A DNA stretch of 64,000 nucleotides from Panagrolaimus kolymaensis (taxonomy: Eukaryota > Nematoda > Chromadorea > Rhabditida > Panagrolaimidae): positions 11,408,001 through 11,472,000 of the forward strand of contig JAJQJQ010000002.1 of NCBI GenBank assembly GCA_028622995.1, given 5' to 3'. The translations under genes were made by a program, and so were the position numbers. The notes beneath the pieces are model-generated. The model made no database searches, was not told where the DNA came from, and saw only the letters and a program-made list of their open reading frames with translations. Positions 37,708 to 52,794 of the stretch are shown piece after piece (within the stretch, counting starts at the first letter, position 1; the number at the start of each line of letters is the position of its first letter).

Positions 37708-39050
37708 GTTTTTTTAAACATTTTTAAACAAAATTTCTTTTGTCATTCCATTAAATACTTTCACAAAGTAAAACTAAAAATAAACACGGCATTTCAAATT
37801 GCTCGATTTTATGTTGCTGCAACTCGGGTGTAATAATTTTTTGATTTTGTTTTTTTAAACATTTTTAAACAAATTTTCTTTTGTCATTCCATTAAATACT
37901 TTCACAAAGTAAAACTAAAAATAAAGACGGCATTTAAAATTGCTCGATTTTATGTTGCTGCAACTCGGGTGTAATAATTTTTTGATTTTGTTTTTTTAAA
38001 CATTTTAAAACAAATTTTCTTTTGGCATTCCATTAAATACTTTCACAAAGTAAAACTAAAAATAAAGACGGCATTTCAAATTGCTCCATTTTATGTTGAT
38101 GCAACTCGGGTGTAATAATTTTTTGATTTTGTTTTTTTAAACATTTTTAAACAAATTTTCTTTTGTCATTCCATTAAACACTTTCACAAAGTAAAACTAA
38201 AAATAAAGACGGCATTTCAAATTGCTCGATTTTATGTTGCTGCAACTCGGGTGTAAAAATTTTTGGATTTTGTTTTTTTAAACATTTTTAAACAAAATTT
38301 CTTTTGTCATTCCATTAAACACTTTCACAAAGTAAAACTAAAAATAAAGACGGCATTTCAAATTGCTCGATTTTATGTTGCTGCAACTCGGGTGTAAAAA
38401 TTTTTGGATTTTGTTTTTTTAAACATTTTTAAACAAATTTTCTTTTGTCATTCCATTAAATACTTTCACAAAGTAAAACTAAAAATAAAGACGCCATTTC
38501 AAATTGCTCGATTTTATGTTGCTGCAACTCGGGTGTAAAAATTTTTGGATTTTGTTTTTTTAAACATTTTTAAACAAAATTTCTTTTGTCATTCCATTAA
38601 ACACTTTCACAAAGTAAAACTAAAAATAAAGACGGCATTTCAAATTGCTCGATTTTATGTTGCTGCAACTCGGGTGTAAAAATTTTTGGATTTTGTTTTT
38701 TTAAACATTTTTAAACAAAATTTCTTTTGTCATTCCATTAAACACTTTCACAAAGTAAAACTAAAAATAAAGACGGCATTTCAAATTGCTCGATTTTATG
38801 TTGCTGCAACTCGGGTGTAAAAATTTTTGGATTTTGTTTTTTTAAACATTTTTAAACAAAATTTCTTTTGTCATTCCATTAAATACTTTCACAAAGTAAA
38901 ACTAAAAATAAAGACGGCATTTCAAATTGCTCGATTTTACGTTGCTGCAACTCGGGTGTAAAAATTTTTGGATTTTGTTTTTTTAAACATTTTTAAACAA
39001 AATTTCTTTTGTCATTCCATTAAATACTTTCACAAAGTAAAACTAAAAAT
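37708..39050 (+). repeat. Segment duplicated 30 monomers downstream (copy 1)
   Basis: It shares the rare markers 'taaacacggc' (37781), 'ttgctccatt' with 'gttgatgcaac' (38081-38103), 'acgccatttc' (38491) and a tttacgttg unit with 41938-43280, all at an offset of exactly 4230 bp. One private difference is 'tttggcattcc' (about 38034) where the other copy has the usual tttgtcattcc. Similarity ends on the left before 37708 and on the right near 39050. Confidence 0.85.
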
Positions 39051-41937
39051 AAAGACGCCATTTCAAATTGCTCGATTTTATGTTGCTGCAACTCGGGTGT
39101 AAAAATTTTTGGATTTTGTTTTTTTAAACATTTTTAAACAAAATTTCTTTTGTCATTCCATTAAATACTTTCATAAAGTAAAACTAAAAATAAAGACGGC
39201 ATTTCAAATTGCTCGATTTTACGTTGCTGCAACTCGGGTGTAAAAATTTTTGGATTTTGTTTTTTTAAACATTTTTAAACAAAATTTCTTTTGTCATTCC
39301 ATTAAATACTTTCATAAAGTAAAACTAAAAATAAAGACGGCATTTCAAATTGCTCGATTTTACGTTGCTGCAACTCGGGTGTAAAAATTTTTGGATTTTG
39401 TTTTTTTAAACATTTTTAAACAAAATTTCTTTTGTCATTCCATTAAATACTTTCACAAAGTAAAACTAAAAATAAAGACGGCATTTCAAATTGCTCGATT
39501 TTATGTTGCTGCAACTCGGGTGTAAAAATTTTTGGATTTTGTTTTTTTAAACATTTTTAAACAAAATTTCTTTTGTCATTCCATTAAATACTTTCACAAA
39601 GTAAAACTAAAAATAAAGACGGCATTTCAAATTGCTCGATTTTACGTTGCTGCAACTCGGGTGTAAAAATTTTTGGATTTTGTTTTTTTAAACATTTTTA
39701 AACAAAATTTCTTTTGTCATTCCATTAAATACTTTCACAAAGTAAAACTAAAAATAAAGACGGCATTTCAAATTGCTCGATTTTATGTTGCTGCAACTCG
39801 GGTGTAAAAATTTTTGGATTTTGTTTTTTTAAACATTTTTAAACAAATTTTCTTTTGTCATTCCATTAAATACTTTCACAAAGTAAAACTAAAAATAAAG
39901 ACGCCATTTCAAATTGCTCGATTTTATGTTGCTGCAACTCGGGTGTAAAAATTTTTGGATTTTGTTTTTTTAAACATTTTTAAACAAAATTTCTTTTGTC
40001 ATTCCATTAAATACTTTCACAAAGTAAAACTAAAAATAAAGACGGCATTTCAAATTGCTCGATTTTATGTTGCTGCAACTCGGGTGTAAAAATTTTTGGA
40101 TTTTGTTTTTTTAAACATTTTTAAACAAATTTTCTTTTGTCATTCCATTAAACACTTTCACAAAGTAAAACTAAAAATAAAGACGGCATTTCAAATTGCT
40201 CGATTTTATGTTGCTGCAACTCGGGTGTAAAAATTTTTGGATTTTGTTTTTTTAAACATTTTTAAACAAATTTTCTTTTGTCATTCCATTAAATACTTTC
40301 ACAAAGTAAAACTAAAAATAAAGACGGCATTTCAAATTGCTCGATTTTATGTTGCTGCAACTCGGGTGTAAAAATTTTTGGATTTTGTTTTTTTAAACAT
40401 TTTTAAACAAATTTTCTTTTGTCATTCCATTAAATACTTTCACAAAGTAAAACTAAAAATAAAGACGGCATTTCAAATTGCTCGATTTTATGTTGCTGCA
40501 ACTCGGGTGTAAAAATTTTTGGATTTTGTTTTTTTAAACATTTTTAAACGAATTTTCTTTTGTCATTCCATTAAACACTTTCACAAAGTAAAACTAAAAA
40601 TAAAGACGGCATTTCAAATTGCTCGATTTTATGTTGCTGCAACTCGGGTGTAAAAATTTTTGGATTTTGTTTTTTTAAACATTTTTAAACAAATTTTCTT
40701 TTGTCATTCCATTAAACACTTTCACAAAGTAAAACTAAAAATAAAGACGGCATTTCAAATTGCTCGATTTTATGTTGCTGCAACTCGGGTGTAAAAATTT
40801 TTGGATTTTGTTTTTTTAAACATTTTTAAACAAATTTTCTTTTGTCATTCCATTAAATACTTTCACAAAGTAAAACTAAAAATAAAGACGGCATTTCAAA
40901 TTGCTCGATTTTATGTTGCTGCAACTCGGGTGTAAAAATTTTTGGATTTTGTTTTTTTAAACATTTTTAAACAAAATTTCTTTTGTCATTCCATTAAATA
41001 CTTTCACAAAGTAAAACTAAAAATAAAGACGGCATTTCAAATTGCTCGATTTTATGTTGCTGCAACTCGGGTGTAAAAATTTTTGGATTTTGTTTTTTTA
41101 AACATTTTTAAACAAAATTTCTTTTGTCATTCCATTAAATACTTTCACAAAGTAAAACTAAAAATAAAGACGGCATTTCAAATTGCTCGATTTTATGTTG
41201 CTGCAACTCGGGTGTAAAAATTTTTGGATTTTGTTTTTTTAAACATTTTTAAACAAAATTTCTTTTGTCATTCCATTAAATACTTTCACAAAGTAAAACT
41301 AAAAATAAAGACGGCATTTCAAATTGCTCGATTTTATGTTGCTGCAACTCGGGTGTAATAATTTTTTGATTTTGTTTTTTTAAACATTTTTAAACAAATT
41401 TTCTTTTGTCATTCCATTAAACACTTTCACAAAGTAAAACTAAAAATAAAGACGGCATTTAAAATGGCTCGATTTTATGTTGCTGCAACTCGGGTGTAAT
41501 AATTTTTTGATTTTGTTTTTTTAAACATTTTTAAACAAATTTTCTTTTGTCATTCCATTAAACACTTTCACAAAGTAAAACTAAAAATAAAGATGGCATT
41601 TCAAATTGCTCGATTTTATGTTGCTGCAACTCGGGTGTAATAATTTTTTGATTTTGTTTTTTTAAACATTTTTAAACAAATTTTCTTTTGTCATTCCATT
41701 AAATACTTTCACAAAGTAAAACTAAAAATAAAGACGGCATTTAAAATTGCTCGATTTTATGTTGCTGCAACTCGGGTGTAATAATTTTTTGATTTTGTTT
41801 TTTTAAACATTTTAAAACAAATTTTCTTTTGTCATTCCATTAAATACTTTCACAAAGTAAAACTAAAAATAAACACGGCATTTCAAATTGCTCGATTTTA
41901 TGTTGCTGCAACTCGGGTGTAATAATTTTTTGATTTT

Positions 41938-43280
41938 GTTTTTTTAAACATTTTTAAACAAAATTTCTTTTGTCATTCCATTAAATACTTTCACAAAGTA
42001 AAACTAAAAATAAACACGGCATTTCAAATTGCTCGATTTTATGTTGCTGCAACTCGGGTGTAATAATTTTTTGATTTTGTTTTTTTAAACATTTTTAAAC
42101 AAATTTTCTTTTGTCATTCCATTAAATACTTTCACAAAGTAAAACTAAAAATAAAGACGGCATTTAAAATTGCTCGATTTTATGTTGCTGCAACTCGGGT
42201 GTAATAATTTTTTGATTTTGTTTTTTTAAACATTTTAAAACAAATTTTCTTTTGTCATTCCATTAAATACTTTCACAAAGTAAAACTAAAAATAAAGACG
42301 GCATTTCAAATTGCTCCATTTTATGTTGATGCAACTCGGGTGTAATAATTTTTTGATTTTGTTTTTTTAAACATTTTTAAACAAATTTTCTTTTGTCATT
42401 CCATTAAACACTTTCACAAAGTAAAACTAAAAATAAAGACGGCATTTCAAATTGCTCGATTTTATGTTGCTGCAACTCGGGTGTAAAAATTTTTGGATTT
42501 TGTTTTTTTAAACATTTTTAAACAAAATTTCTTTTGTCATTCCATTAAACACTTTCACAAAGTAAAACTAAAAATAAAGACGGCATTTCAAATTGCTCGA
42601 TTTTATGTTGCTGCAACTCGGGTGTAAAAATTTTTGGATTTTGTTTTTTTAAACATTTTTAAACAAATTTTCTTTTGTCATTCCATTAAATACTTTCACA
42701 AAGTAAAACTAAAAATAAAGACGCCATTTCAAATTGCTCGATTTTATGTTGCTGCAACTCGGGTGTAAAAATTTTTGGATTTTGTTTTTTTAAACATTTT
42801 TAAACAAAATTTCTTTTGTCATTCCATTAAACACTTTCACAAAGTAAAACTAAAAATAAAGACGGCATTTCAAATTGCTCGATTTTATGTTGCTGCAACT
42901 CGGGTGTAAAAATTTTTGGATTTTGTTTTTTTAAACATTTTTAAACAAAATTTCTTTTGTCATTCCATTAAACACTTTCACAAAGTAAAACTAAAAATAA
43001 AGACGGCATTTCAAATTGCTCGATTTTATGTTGCTGCAACTCGGGTGTAAAAATTTTTGGATTTTGTTTTTTTAAACATTTTTAAACAAAATTTCTTTTG
43101 TCATTCCATTAAATACTTTCACAAAGTAAAACTAAAAATAAAGACGGCATTTCAAATTGCTCGATTTTACGTTGCTGCAACTCGGGTGTAAAAATTTTTG
43201 GATTTTGTTTTTTTAAACATTTTTAAACAAAATTTCTTTTGTCATTCCATTAAATACTTTCACAAAGTAAAACTAAAAAT
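41938..43280 (+). repeat. Segment duplicated 30 monomers upstream (copy 2)
   Basis: This is the counterpart of 37708-39050 with the markers at 42011, 42311 and 42721. An extra 'taaacacggc' unit directly upstream (41871) shows further local copying on this side. Confidence 0.85.
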
Positions 43281-46200
43281 AAAGACGGCATTTCAAATTG
43301 CTCGATTTTATGTTGCTGCAACTCGGGTGTAAAAATTTTTGGATTTTGTTTTTTTAAACATTTTTAAACAAAATTTCTTTTGTCATTTTATTAAACACTT
43401 TCACAAAGTAAAACTAAAAATAAAGACGGCATTTCAAATTGCTCGATTTTATGTTGCTGCAACTCGGGTGTAATAATTTTTTGATTTTGTTTTTTTAAAC
43501 ATTTTTAAACAAATTTTCTTTTGTCATTCCATTAAACACTTTCACAAAGTAAAACTAAAAATAAAGATGGCATTTCAAATTGCTCGATTTTATGTTGCTG
43601 CAACTCGGGTGTAAAAATTTTTGGATTTTGTTTTTTTAAACATTTTTAAACAAATTTTCTTTTGTCATTCCATTAAACACTTTCACAAAGTAAAACTAAA
43701 AATAAAGGCGGCATTTCAAATTGCTCGATTTTATGTTGCTGCAACTCGGGTGTAAAAATTTTTGGATTTTGTTTTTTTAAACATTTTTAAACAAAATTTC
43801 TTTTGTCATTCCATTAAATACTTTCACAAAGTAAAACTAAAAATAAAGACGGCATTTCAAATTGCTCGATTTTATGTTGCTGCAACTCGGGTGTAAAAAT
43901 TTTTGGATTTTGTTTTTTTAAACATTTTTAAACAAAATTTCTTTTGTCATTCCATTAAACACTTTCACAAAGTAAAACTAAAAATAAAGACGGCATTTCA
44001 AATTGCTCGATTTTATGTTGCTGCAACTCGGGTGTAATAATTTTTTGATTTTGTTTTTTTAAACATTTTTAAACAAATTTTCTTTTGTCATTCCATTAAA
44101 CACTTTCACAAAGTAAAACTAAAAATAAAGATGGCATTTCAAATTGCTCGATTTTATGTTGCTGCAACTCGGGTGTAATAATTTTTTGATTTTGTTTTTT
44201 TAAACATTTTTAAACAAATTTTCTTTTGTCATTCCATTAAATACTTTCACAAAGTAAAACTAAAAATAAAGACGGCATTTAAAATTGCTCGATTTTATGT
44301 TGCTGCAACTCGGGTGTAATAATTTTTTGATTTTGTTTTTTTAAACATTTTAAAACAAATTTTCTTTTGTCATTCCATTAAACACTTTCACAAAGTAAAA
44401 CTAAAAATAAAGATGGCATTTCAAATTGCTCGATTTTATGTTGCTGCAACTCGGGTGTAATAATTTTTTGATTTTGTTTTTTTAAACATTTTTAAACAAA
44501 TTTTCTTTTGTCATTCCATTAAATACTTTCACAAAGTAAAACTAAAAATAAAGACGGCATTTAAAATTGCTCGATTTTATGTTGCTGCAACTCGGGTGTA
44601 ATAATTTTTTGATTTTGTTTTTTTAAACATTTTTAAACAAATTTTCTTTTGTCATTCCATTAAACACTTTCACAAAGTAAAACTAAAAATAAAGATGGCA
44701 TTTCAAATTGCTCGATTTTATGTTGCTGCAACTCGGGTGTAATAATTTTTTGATTTTGTTTTTTTAAACATTTTTTAACAAATTTTCTTTTGTCATTCCA
44801 TTAAATACTTTCACAAAGTAAAACTAAAAATAAACACGGCATTTCAAATTGCTCGATTTTATGTTGCTGCAACTCGGGTGTAATAATTTTTTGATTTTGT
44901 TTTTTTAAACATTTTTAAACAAATTTTCTTTTGTCATTCCATTAAACACTTTCACAAAGTAAAACTAAAAATAAAGATGGCATTTCAAATTGCTCGATTT
45001 TATGTTGCTGCAACTCGGGTGTAATAATTTTTTGATTTTGTTTTTTTAAACATTTTAAAACAAATTTTCTTTTGTCATTCCATTAAACACTTTCACAAAG
45101 TAAAACTAAAAATAAAGATGGCATTTCAAATTGCTCGATTTTATGTTGCTGCAACTCGGGTGTAATAATTTTTTGATTTTGTTTTTTTAAACATTTTAAA
45201 ACAAATTTTCTTTTGTCATTCCATTAAATACTTTCACAAAGTAAAACTAAAAATAAAGACGGCATTTAAAATTGCTCGATTTTATGTTGCTGCAACTCGG
45301 GTGTAATAATTTTTTGATTTTGTTTTTTTAAACATTTTAAAACAAATTTTCTTTTGTCATTCCATTAAACACTTTCACAAAGTAAAACTAAAAATAAAGA
45401 TGGCATTTCAAATTGCTCGATTTTATGTTGCTGCAACTCGGGTGTAATAATTTTTTGATTTTGTTTTTTTAAACATTTTAAAACAAATTTTCTTTTGTCA
45501 TTCCATTAAACACTTTCACAAAGTAAAACTAAAAATAAAGACGGCATTTAAAATTGCTCGATTTTATGTTGCTGCAACTCGGGTGTAATAATTTTTTGAT
45601 TTTGTTTTTTTAAACATTTTAAAACAAATTTTCTTTTGTCATTCCATTAAATACTTTCACAAAGTAAAACTAAAAATAAAGACGGCATTTAAAATTGCTC
45701 GATTTTATGTTGCTGCAACTCGGGTGTAATAATTTTTTGATTTTGTTTTTTTAAACATTTTTAAACAAATTTTCTTTTGTCATTCCATTAAACACTTTCA
45801 CAAAGTAAAACTAAAAATAAAGACGGCATTTAAAATTGCTCGATTTTATGTTGCTGCAACTCGGGTGTAATAATTTTTTGATTTTGTTTTTTTAAACATT
45901 TTTAAACAAATTTTCTTTTGTCATTCCATTAAACACTTTCACAAAGTAAAACTAAAAATAAAGATGGCATTTCAAATTGCTCGATTTTATGTTGCTGCAA
46001 CACGGGTGTAATAATTTTTTGATTTTGTTTTTTTAAACATTTTTAAACAAATTTTATTTTGTCATTCCATTAAATACTTTCACTAAGTAAAACTAAAAAT
46101 AAAGACGGCATTTAAAATTGCTCGATTTTATGTTGCTGCAACTCGCGTGTAATAATTTTTTGATTTTGTTTTTTTAAACATTTTTAAACAAATTTTCTTT

Positions 46201-48846
46201 TGTCATTCCATTAAACACTTTCACAAAGTAAAACTAAAAATAAAGACGGCATTTAAAATTGCTCGATTTTATGTTGCTGCAACTCGGGTGTAATAATTTT
46301 TTGATTTTGTTTTTTTAAACATTTTTAAACAAATTTTCTTTTGTCATTCCATTAAACACTTTCACAAAGTAAAACTAAAAATAAAGATGGCATTTCAAAT
46401 TGCTCGATTTTATGTTGCTGCAACTCGGGTGTAATAATTTTTTGATTTTGTTTTTTTAAACATTTTAAAACAAATTTTCTTTTGTCATTCCATTAAATAC
46501 TTTCACAAAGTAAAACTAAAAATAAAGACGGCATTTAAAATTGCTCGATTTTATGTTGCTGCAACTCGCGTGTAATAATTTTTGGATTTTGTTTTTTTAA
46601 ACATTTTTAAACAAAATTTCTTTTGTCATTCCATTAAATACTTTCACAAAGTAAAACTAAAAATAAAGACGGCATTTCAAATTGCTCGATTTTATGTTGC
46701 TGCAACTCGGGTGTAATAATTTTTTGATTTTGTTTTTTTAAACATTTTAAAACAAATTTTCTTTTGTCATTCCATTAAACACTTTCACAAAGTAAAACTA
46801 AAAATAAAGATGGCATTTCAAATTGCTCGATTTTATGTTGCTGCAACTCGGGTGTAAAAATTTTTGGATTTTGTTTTTTTAAACATTTTTAAACAAAATT
46901 TCTTTTGTCATTCCATTAAATACTTTCACAAAGTAAAACTAAAAATAAAGACGGCATTTCAAATTGCTCGATTTTACGTTGCTGCAACTCGGGTGTAAAA
47001 ATTTTTGGATTTTGTTTTTTTAAACATTTTTAAACAAAATTTCTTTTGTCATTCCATTAAATACTTTCACAAAGTAAAACTAAAAATAAAGACGGCATTT
47101 CAAATTGCTCGATTTTATGTTGCTGCAACTCGGGTGTAATAATTTTTTGATTTTGTTTTTTTAAACATTTTTAAACAAATTTTCTTTTGTCATTCCATTA
47201 AACACTTTCACAAAGTAAAACTAAAAATAAAGATGGCATTTCAAATTGCTCGATTTTATGTTGCTGCAACTCGGGTGTAAAAATTTTTGGATTTTGTTTT
47301 TTTAAACATTTTTAAACAAATTTTCTTTTGTCATTCCATTAAACACTTTCACAAAGTAAAACTAAAAATAAAGACGGCATTTCAAATTGCTCGATTTTAT
47401 GTTGCTGCAACTCGGGTGTAAAAATTTTTGGATTTTGTTTTTTTAAACATTTTTAAACAAATTTTCTTTTGTCATTCCATTAAACACTTTCACAAAGTAA
47501 AACTAAAAATAAAGACGGCATTTCAAATTGCTCGATTTTATGTTGCTGCAACTCGGGTGTAAAAATTTTTGGATTTTGTTTTTTTAAACATTTTTAAACA
47601 AAATTTCTTTTGTCATTCCATTAAATACTTTCACAAAGTAAAACTAAAAATAAAGACGGCATTTAAAATTGCTCGATTTTATGTTGCTGCAACTCGGGTG
47701 TAAAAATTTTTGGATTTTGTTTTTTTAAACATTTTTAAACAAATTTTCTTTTGTCATTCCATTAAACACTTTCACAAAGTAAAACTAAAAATAAAGGCGG
47801 CATTTCAAATTGCTCGATTTTATGTTGCTGCAACTCGGGTGTAAAAATTTTTGGATTTTGTTTTTTTAAACATTTTTAAACAAAATTTCTTTTGTCATTC
47901 CATTAAATACTTTCACAAAGTAAAACTAAAAATAAAGACGGCATTTCAAATTGCTCGATTTTATGTTGCTGCAACTCGGGTGTAAAAATTTTTGGATTTT
48001 GTTTTTTTAAACATTTTTAAACAAAATTTCTTTTGTCATTCCATTAAACACTTTCACAAAGTAAAACTAAAAATAAAGATGGCATTTCAAATTGCTCGAT
48101 TTTATGTTGCTGCAACTCGGGTGTAATAATTTTTTGATTTTGTTTTTTTAAACATTTTTAAACAAATTTTCTTTTGTCATTCCATTAAATACTTTCACAA
48201 AGTAAAACTAAAAATAAAGACGGCATTTAAAATTGCTCGATTTTATGTTGCTGCAACTCGGGTGTAATAATTTTTTGATTTTGTTTTTTTAAACATTTTT
48301 AAACAAATTTTCTTTTGTCATTCCATTAAACACTTTCACAAAGTAAAACTAAAAATAAAGATGGCATTTCAAATTGCTCGATTTTATGTTGCTGCAACTC
48401 GGGTGTAATAATTTTTTGATTTTGTTTTTTTAAACATTTTTAAACAAATTTTCTTTTGTCATTCCATTAAATACTTTCACAAAGTAAAACTAAAAATAAA
48501 GACGGCATTTAAAATTGCTCGATTTTATGTTGCTGCAACTCGGGTGTAATAATTTTTTGATTTTGTTTTTTTAAACATTTTTAAACAAATTTTCTTTTGT
48601 CATTCCATTAAATACTTTCACAAAGTAAAACTAAAAATAAAGACGGCATTTAAAATTGCTCGATTTTATGTTGCTGCAACTCGGGTGTAATAATTTTTTG
48701 ATTTTGTTTTTTTAAACATTTTTAAACAAATTTTCTTTTGTCATTCCATTAAACACTTTCACAAAGTAAAACTAAAAATAAAGATGGCATTTCAAATTGC
48801 TCGATTTTATGTTGCTGCAACTCGGGTGTAATAATTTTTTGATTTT

Positions 48847-48987
48847 GTTTTTTTAAATATTTTTAAACAAATTTTCTTTTGTCATTCCATTAAACACTTT
48901 CACAAAGTAAAACTAAAAATAAAGATGGCATTTCAAATTGCTCGTTTTTATGTAGCTGAAACTCGGGTGTAATAATTTTTGGATTTT
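48847..48987 (+). repeat. Left-block-type monomer stranded in the right block
   Basis: It has aaatattt, gatggc, 'gctcgtttttatgtagctgaaac' (in two parts: gctcgttttt and atgtagctgaaac) and tail taataatttttgg. The gctcgttttt change is otherwise seen only in the monomer at 24172, next to the insertion. The gtagctgaaac type is absent elsewhere in the right block beyond 24.5 kb as far as I could read. Confidence 0.75.
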
Positions 48988-49423
48988 GTTTTTTTAAACA
49001 TTTTTAAACAAAATTTCTTTTGTCATTCCATTAAATACTTTCACAATGTAAAACTAAAAATAAAGACGGCATTTCAAATTGCTCGATTTTATGTTGCTTC
49101 AACTCGGGTGTAATAATTTTTTGATTTTGTTTTTTTAAACATTTTTAAACAAATTTTCTTTTGTCATTCCATTAAACACTTTCACAAAGTAAAACTAAAA
49201 ATAAAGACGGCATTTCAAATTGCTCGATTTTATGTTGCTGCAACTCGGGTGTAATAATTTTTTGATTTTGTTTTTTTAAACATTTTTAAACAAATTTTCT
49301 TTTGTCATTCCATTAAATACTTTCACAAAGTAAAACTAAAAATAAAGATGGCATTTCAAATTGCTCGATTTTATGTTGCTGCAACTCGGGTGTAATAATT
49401 TTTTGATTTTGTTTTTTTAAACA

Positions 49424-51115
49424 TTTTTAAATAAATTTTCTTTTGTCATTCCATTAAATACTTTCACAAAAAAAAACTAAAAATAAAGACGGCATTTAAA
49501 ATTGCTCGATTTTATGTTGCTGCAACTCGGGTGTAATAATTTTTTGATTTTGTTTTTTTAAACATTTTAAAACAAATTTTCTTTTGTCATTCCATTAAAC
49601 ACTTTCACAAAGTAAAACTAAAAATAAAGATGGCATTTCAAATTGCTCGATTTTATGTTGCTGCAACTCGGGTGTAATAATTTTTTGATTTTGTTTTTTT
49701 AAACACTTTTAAACAAATTTTCTTTTGTCATTCCATTAAACACTTTCACAAAGTAAAACTAAAAATAAAGACGGCATTTAAAATTGCTCGATTTTATGTT
49801 GCTGCAACTCGGGTGTAATAATTTTTTGATTTTGTTTTTTTAAACATTTTTAAACAAATTTTCTTTTGTCATTCCATTAAATACTTTCACAAAGTAAAAC
49901 TAAAAATAAAGACGGCATTTCAAATTGCTCGATTTTATGTTGCTGCAACTCGGGTGTAAAAATTTTTGGATTTTGTTTTTTTAAACATTTTAAAACAAAT
50001 TTTCTTTTGTCATTCCATTAAACACTTTCACAAAGTAAAACTAAAAATAAAGATGGCATTTCAAATTGCTCGATTTTATGTTGCTGCAACTCGGGTGTAA
50101 TAATTTTTTGATTTTGTTTTTTTAAACACTTTTAAACAAATTTTCTTTTGTCATTCCATTAAACACTTTCACAAAGTAAAACTAAAAATAAAGACGGCAT
50201 TTAAAATTGCTCGATTTTATGTTGCTGCAACTCGGGTGTAATAATTTTTTGATTTTGTTTTTTTAAACATTTTTAAACAAATTTTCTTTTGTCATTCCAT
50301 TAAATACTTTCACAAAGTAAAACTAAAAATAAAGACGGCATTTAAAATTGCTCGATTTTATGTTGCTGCAACTCGGGTGTAATAATTTTTTGATTTTGTT
50401 TTTTTAAACATTTTTAAACAAATATTCTTTTGTCATTCCATTAAACACTTTCACAAAGTAAAACTAAAAATAAAGATGGCATTTCAAATTGCTCGATTTT
50501 ATGTTGCTGCAACTCGGGTGTAATAATTTTTTGATTTTGTTTTTTTAAACATTTTTAAACAAATTTTCTTTTGTCATTCCATTAAACACTTTCACAAAGT
50601 AAAACTAAAAATAAAGATGGCATTTCAAATTGCTCGATTTTATGTTGCTGCAACTCGGGTGTAATAATTTTTTGATTTTGTTTTTTTAAACATTTTTAAA
50701 CAAATTTTCTTTTGTCATTCCATTAAACACTTTCACAAAGTAAAACTAAAAATAAAGATGGCATTTAAAATTGCTCGATTTTATGTTGCTGCAACTCGGG
50801 TGTAATAATTTTTTGATTTTGTTTTTTTAAACATTTTTAAACAAATTTTCTTTTGTCATTCCATTAAATAATTTCACAAAGTAAAACTAAAAATAAAGAT
50901 GGCATTTCAAATTGCTCGATTTTATGTTGCTGCAACTCGGGTGTAATAATTTTTTGATTTTGTTTTTTTAAACATTTTTAAACAAATTTTCTTTTGTCAT
51001 TCCATTAAATACTTTCACAAAAAAAAACTAAAAATAAAGACGGCATTTAAAATTGCTCGATTTTATGTTGCTGCAACTCGGGTGTAATAATTTTTTGATT
51101 TTGTTTTTTTAAACA
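49424..51115 (+). repeat. 11-monomer and 3-monomer local duplications
   Basis: The rare 'cacaaaaaaaaactaaa' (instead of cacaaagtaaaact) is found near 49461 and near 51012, 1551 bp = 11 monomers apart, each in an atttaaaatt monomer. Within the same stretch the rare 'aaacacttttaaac' occurs at 49701 and 50124, 423 bp = 3 monomers apart. Confidence 0.65.
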
Positions 51116-52794
51116 TTTTTAAACAAATTTTCTTTTGTCATTCCATTAAATACTTTCACAAAGTAAAACTAAAAATAAAGATGGCATTTCAAATTGCTCG
51201 ATTTTATGTTGCTGCAACTCGGGTGTAATAATTTTTTGATTTTGTTTTTTTAAACATTTTTAAACAAATTTTCTTTTATCATTCCATTAAATACTTTCAC
51301 AAAGTAAAACTAAAAATAAAGATGGCATTTCAAATTGCTCGATTTTATGTTGCTGCAACTCGGGTGTAATAATTTTTTGATTTTGTTTTTTTAAACATTT
51401 TTAAACAAATTTTCTTTTGTCATTCCATTAAACACTTTCACAAAGTAAAACTAAAAATAAAGATGGCATTTCAAATTGCTCGATTTTATGTTGCTGCAAC
51501 TCGGGTGTAATAATTTTTTGATTTTGTTTTTTTAAACATTTTTAAACAAATTTTCTTTTGTCATTCCATTAAATACTTTCACAAAGTAAAACTAAAAATA
51601 AAGACGGCATTTAAAATTGCTCGATTTTATGTTGCTGCAACTCGGGTGTAATAATTTTTTGATTTTGTTTTTTTAAACATTTTTAAACAAATTTTCTTTT
51701 GTCATTCCATTAAACACTTTCACAAAGTAAAACTAAAAATAAAGATGGCATTTCAAATTGCTCGATTTTATGTTGCTGCAACTCGGGTGTAATAATTTTT
51801 TGATTTTGTTTTTTTAAACATTTTTAAACAAATTTTCTTTTGTCATTCCATTAAACACTTTCACAAAGTAAAACTAAAAATAAAGATGGCATTTCAAATT
51901 GCTCGATTTTATGTTGCTGCAACTCGGGTGTAATAATTTTTTGATTTTGTTTTTTTAAACATTTTTAAACAAATTTTCTTTTGTCATTCCATTAAATACT
52001 TTCACAAAGTAAAACTAAAAATAAAGACGGCATTTAAAATTGCTCGATTTTATGTTGCTGCAACTCGGGTGTAATAATTTTTTGATTTTGTTTTTTTAAA
52101 CATTTTTAAACAAATTTTCTTTTGTCATTCCATTAAACACTTTCACAAAGTAAAACTAAAAATAAAGACGGCATTTAAAATTGCTCGATTTTATGTTGCT
52201 GCAACTCGGGTGTAATAATTTTTTGATTTTGTTTTTTTAAACATTTTTAAACAAATTTTCTTTTGTCATTCCATTAAACACTTTCACAAAGTAAAACTAA
52301 AAATAAAGATGGCATTTCAAATTGCTCGATTTTATGTTGCTGCAACTCGGGTGTAATAATTTTTTGATTTTGTTTTTTTAAACATTTTTAAACAAATTTT
52401 CTTTTGTCATTCCATTAAATACTTTCACAAAGTAAAACTAAAAATAAAGACGGCATTTAAAATTGCTCGATTTTATGTTGCTGCAACTCGGGTGTAATAA
52501 TTTTTTGATTTTGTTTTTTTAAACATTTTTAAACAAATTTTCTTTTGTCATTCCATTAAACACTTTCACAAAGTAAAACTAAAAATAAAGATGGCATTTC
52601 AAATTGCTCGATTTTATGTTGCTGCAACTCGGGTGTAATAATTTTTTGATTTTGTTTTTTTAAACATTTTTAAACAAATTTTCTTTTGTCATTCCATTAA
52701 ATACTTTCACAAAGTAAAACTAAAAATAAAGACGGCATTTAAAATTGCTCGATTTTATGTTGCTGCAACTCGGGTGTAATAATTTTTTGATTTT

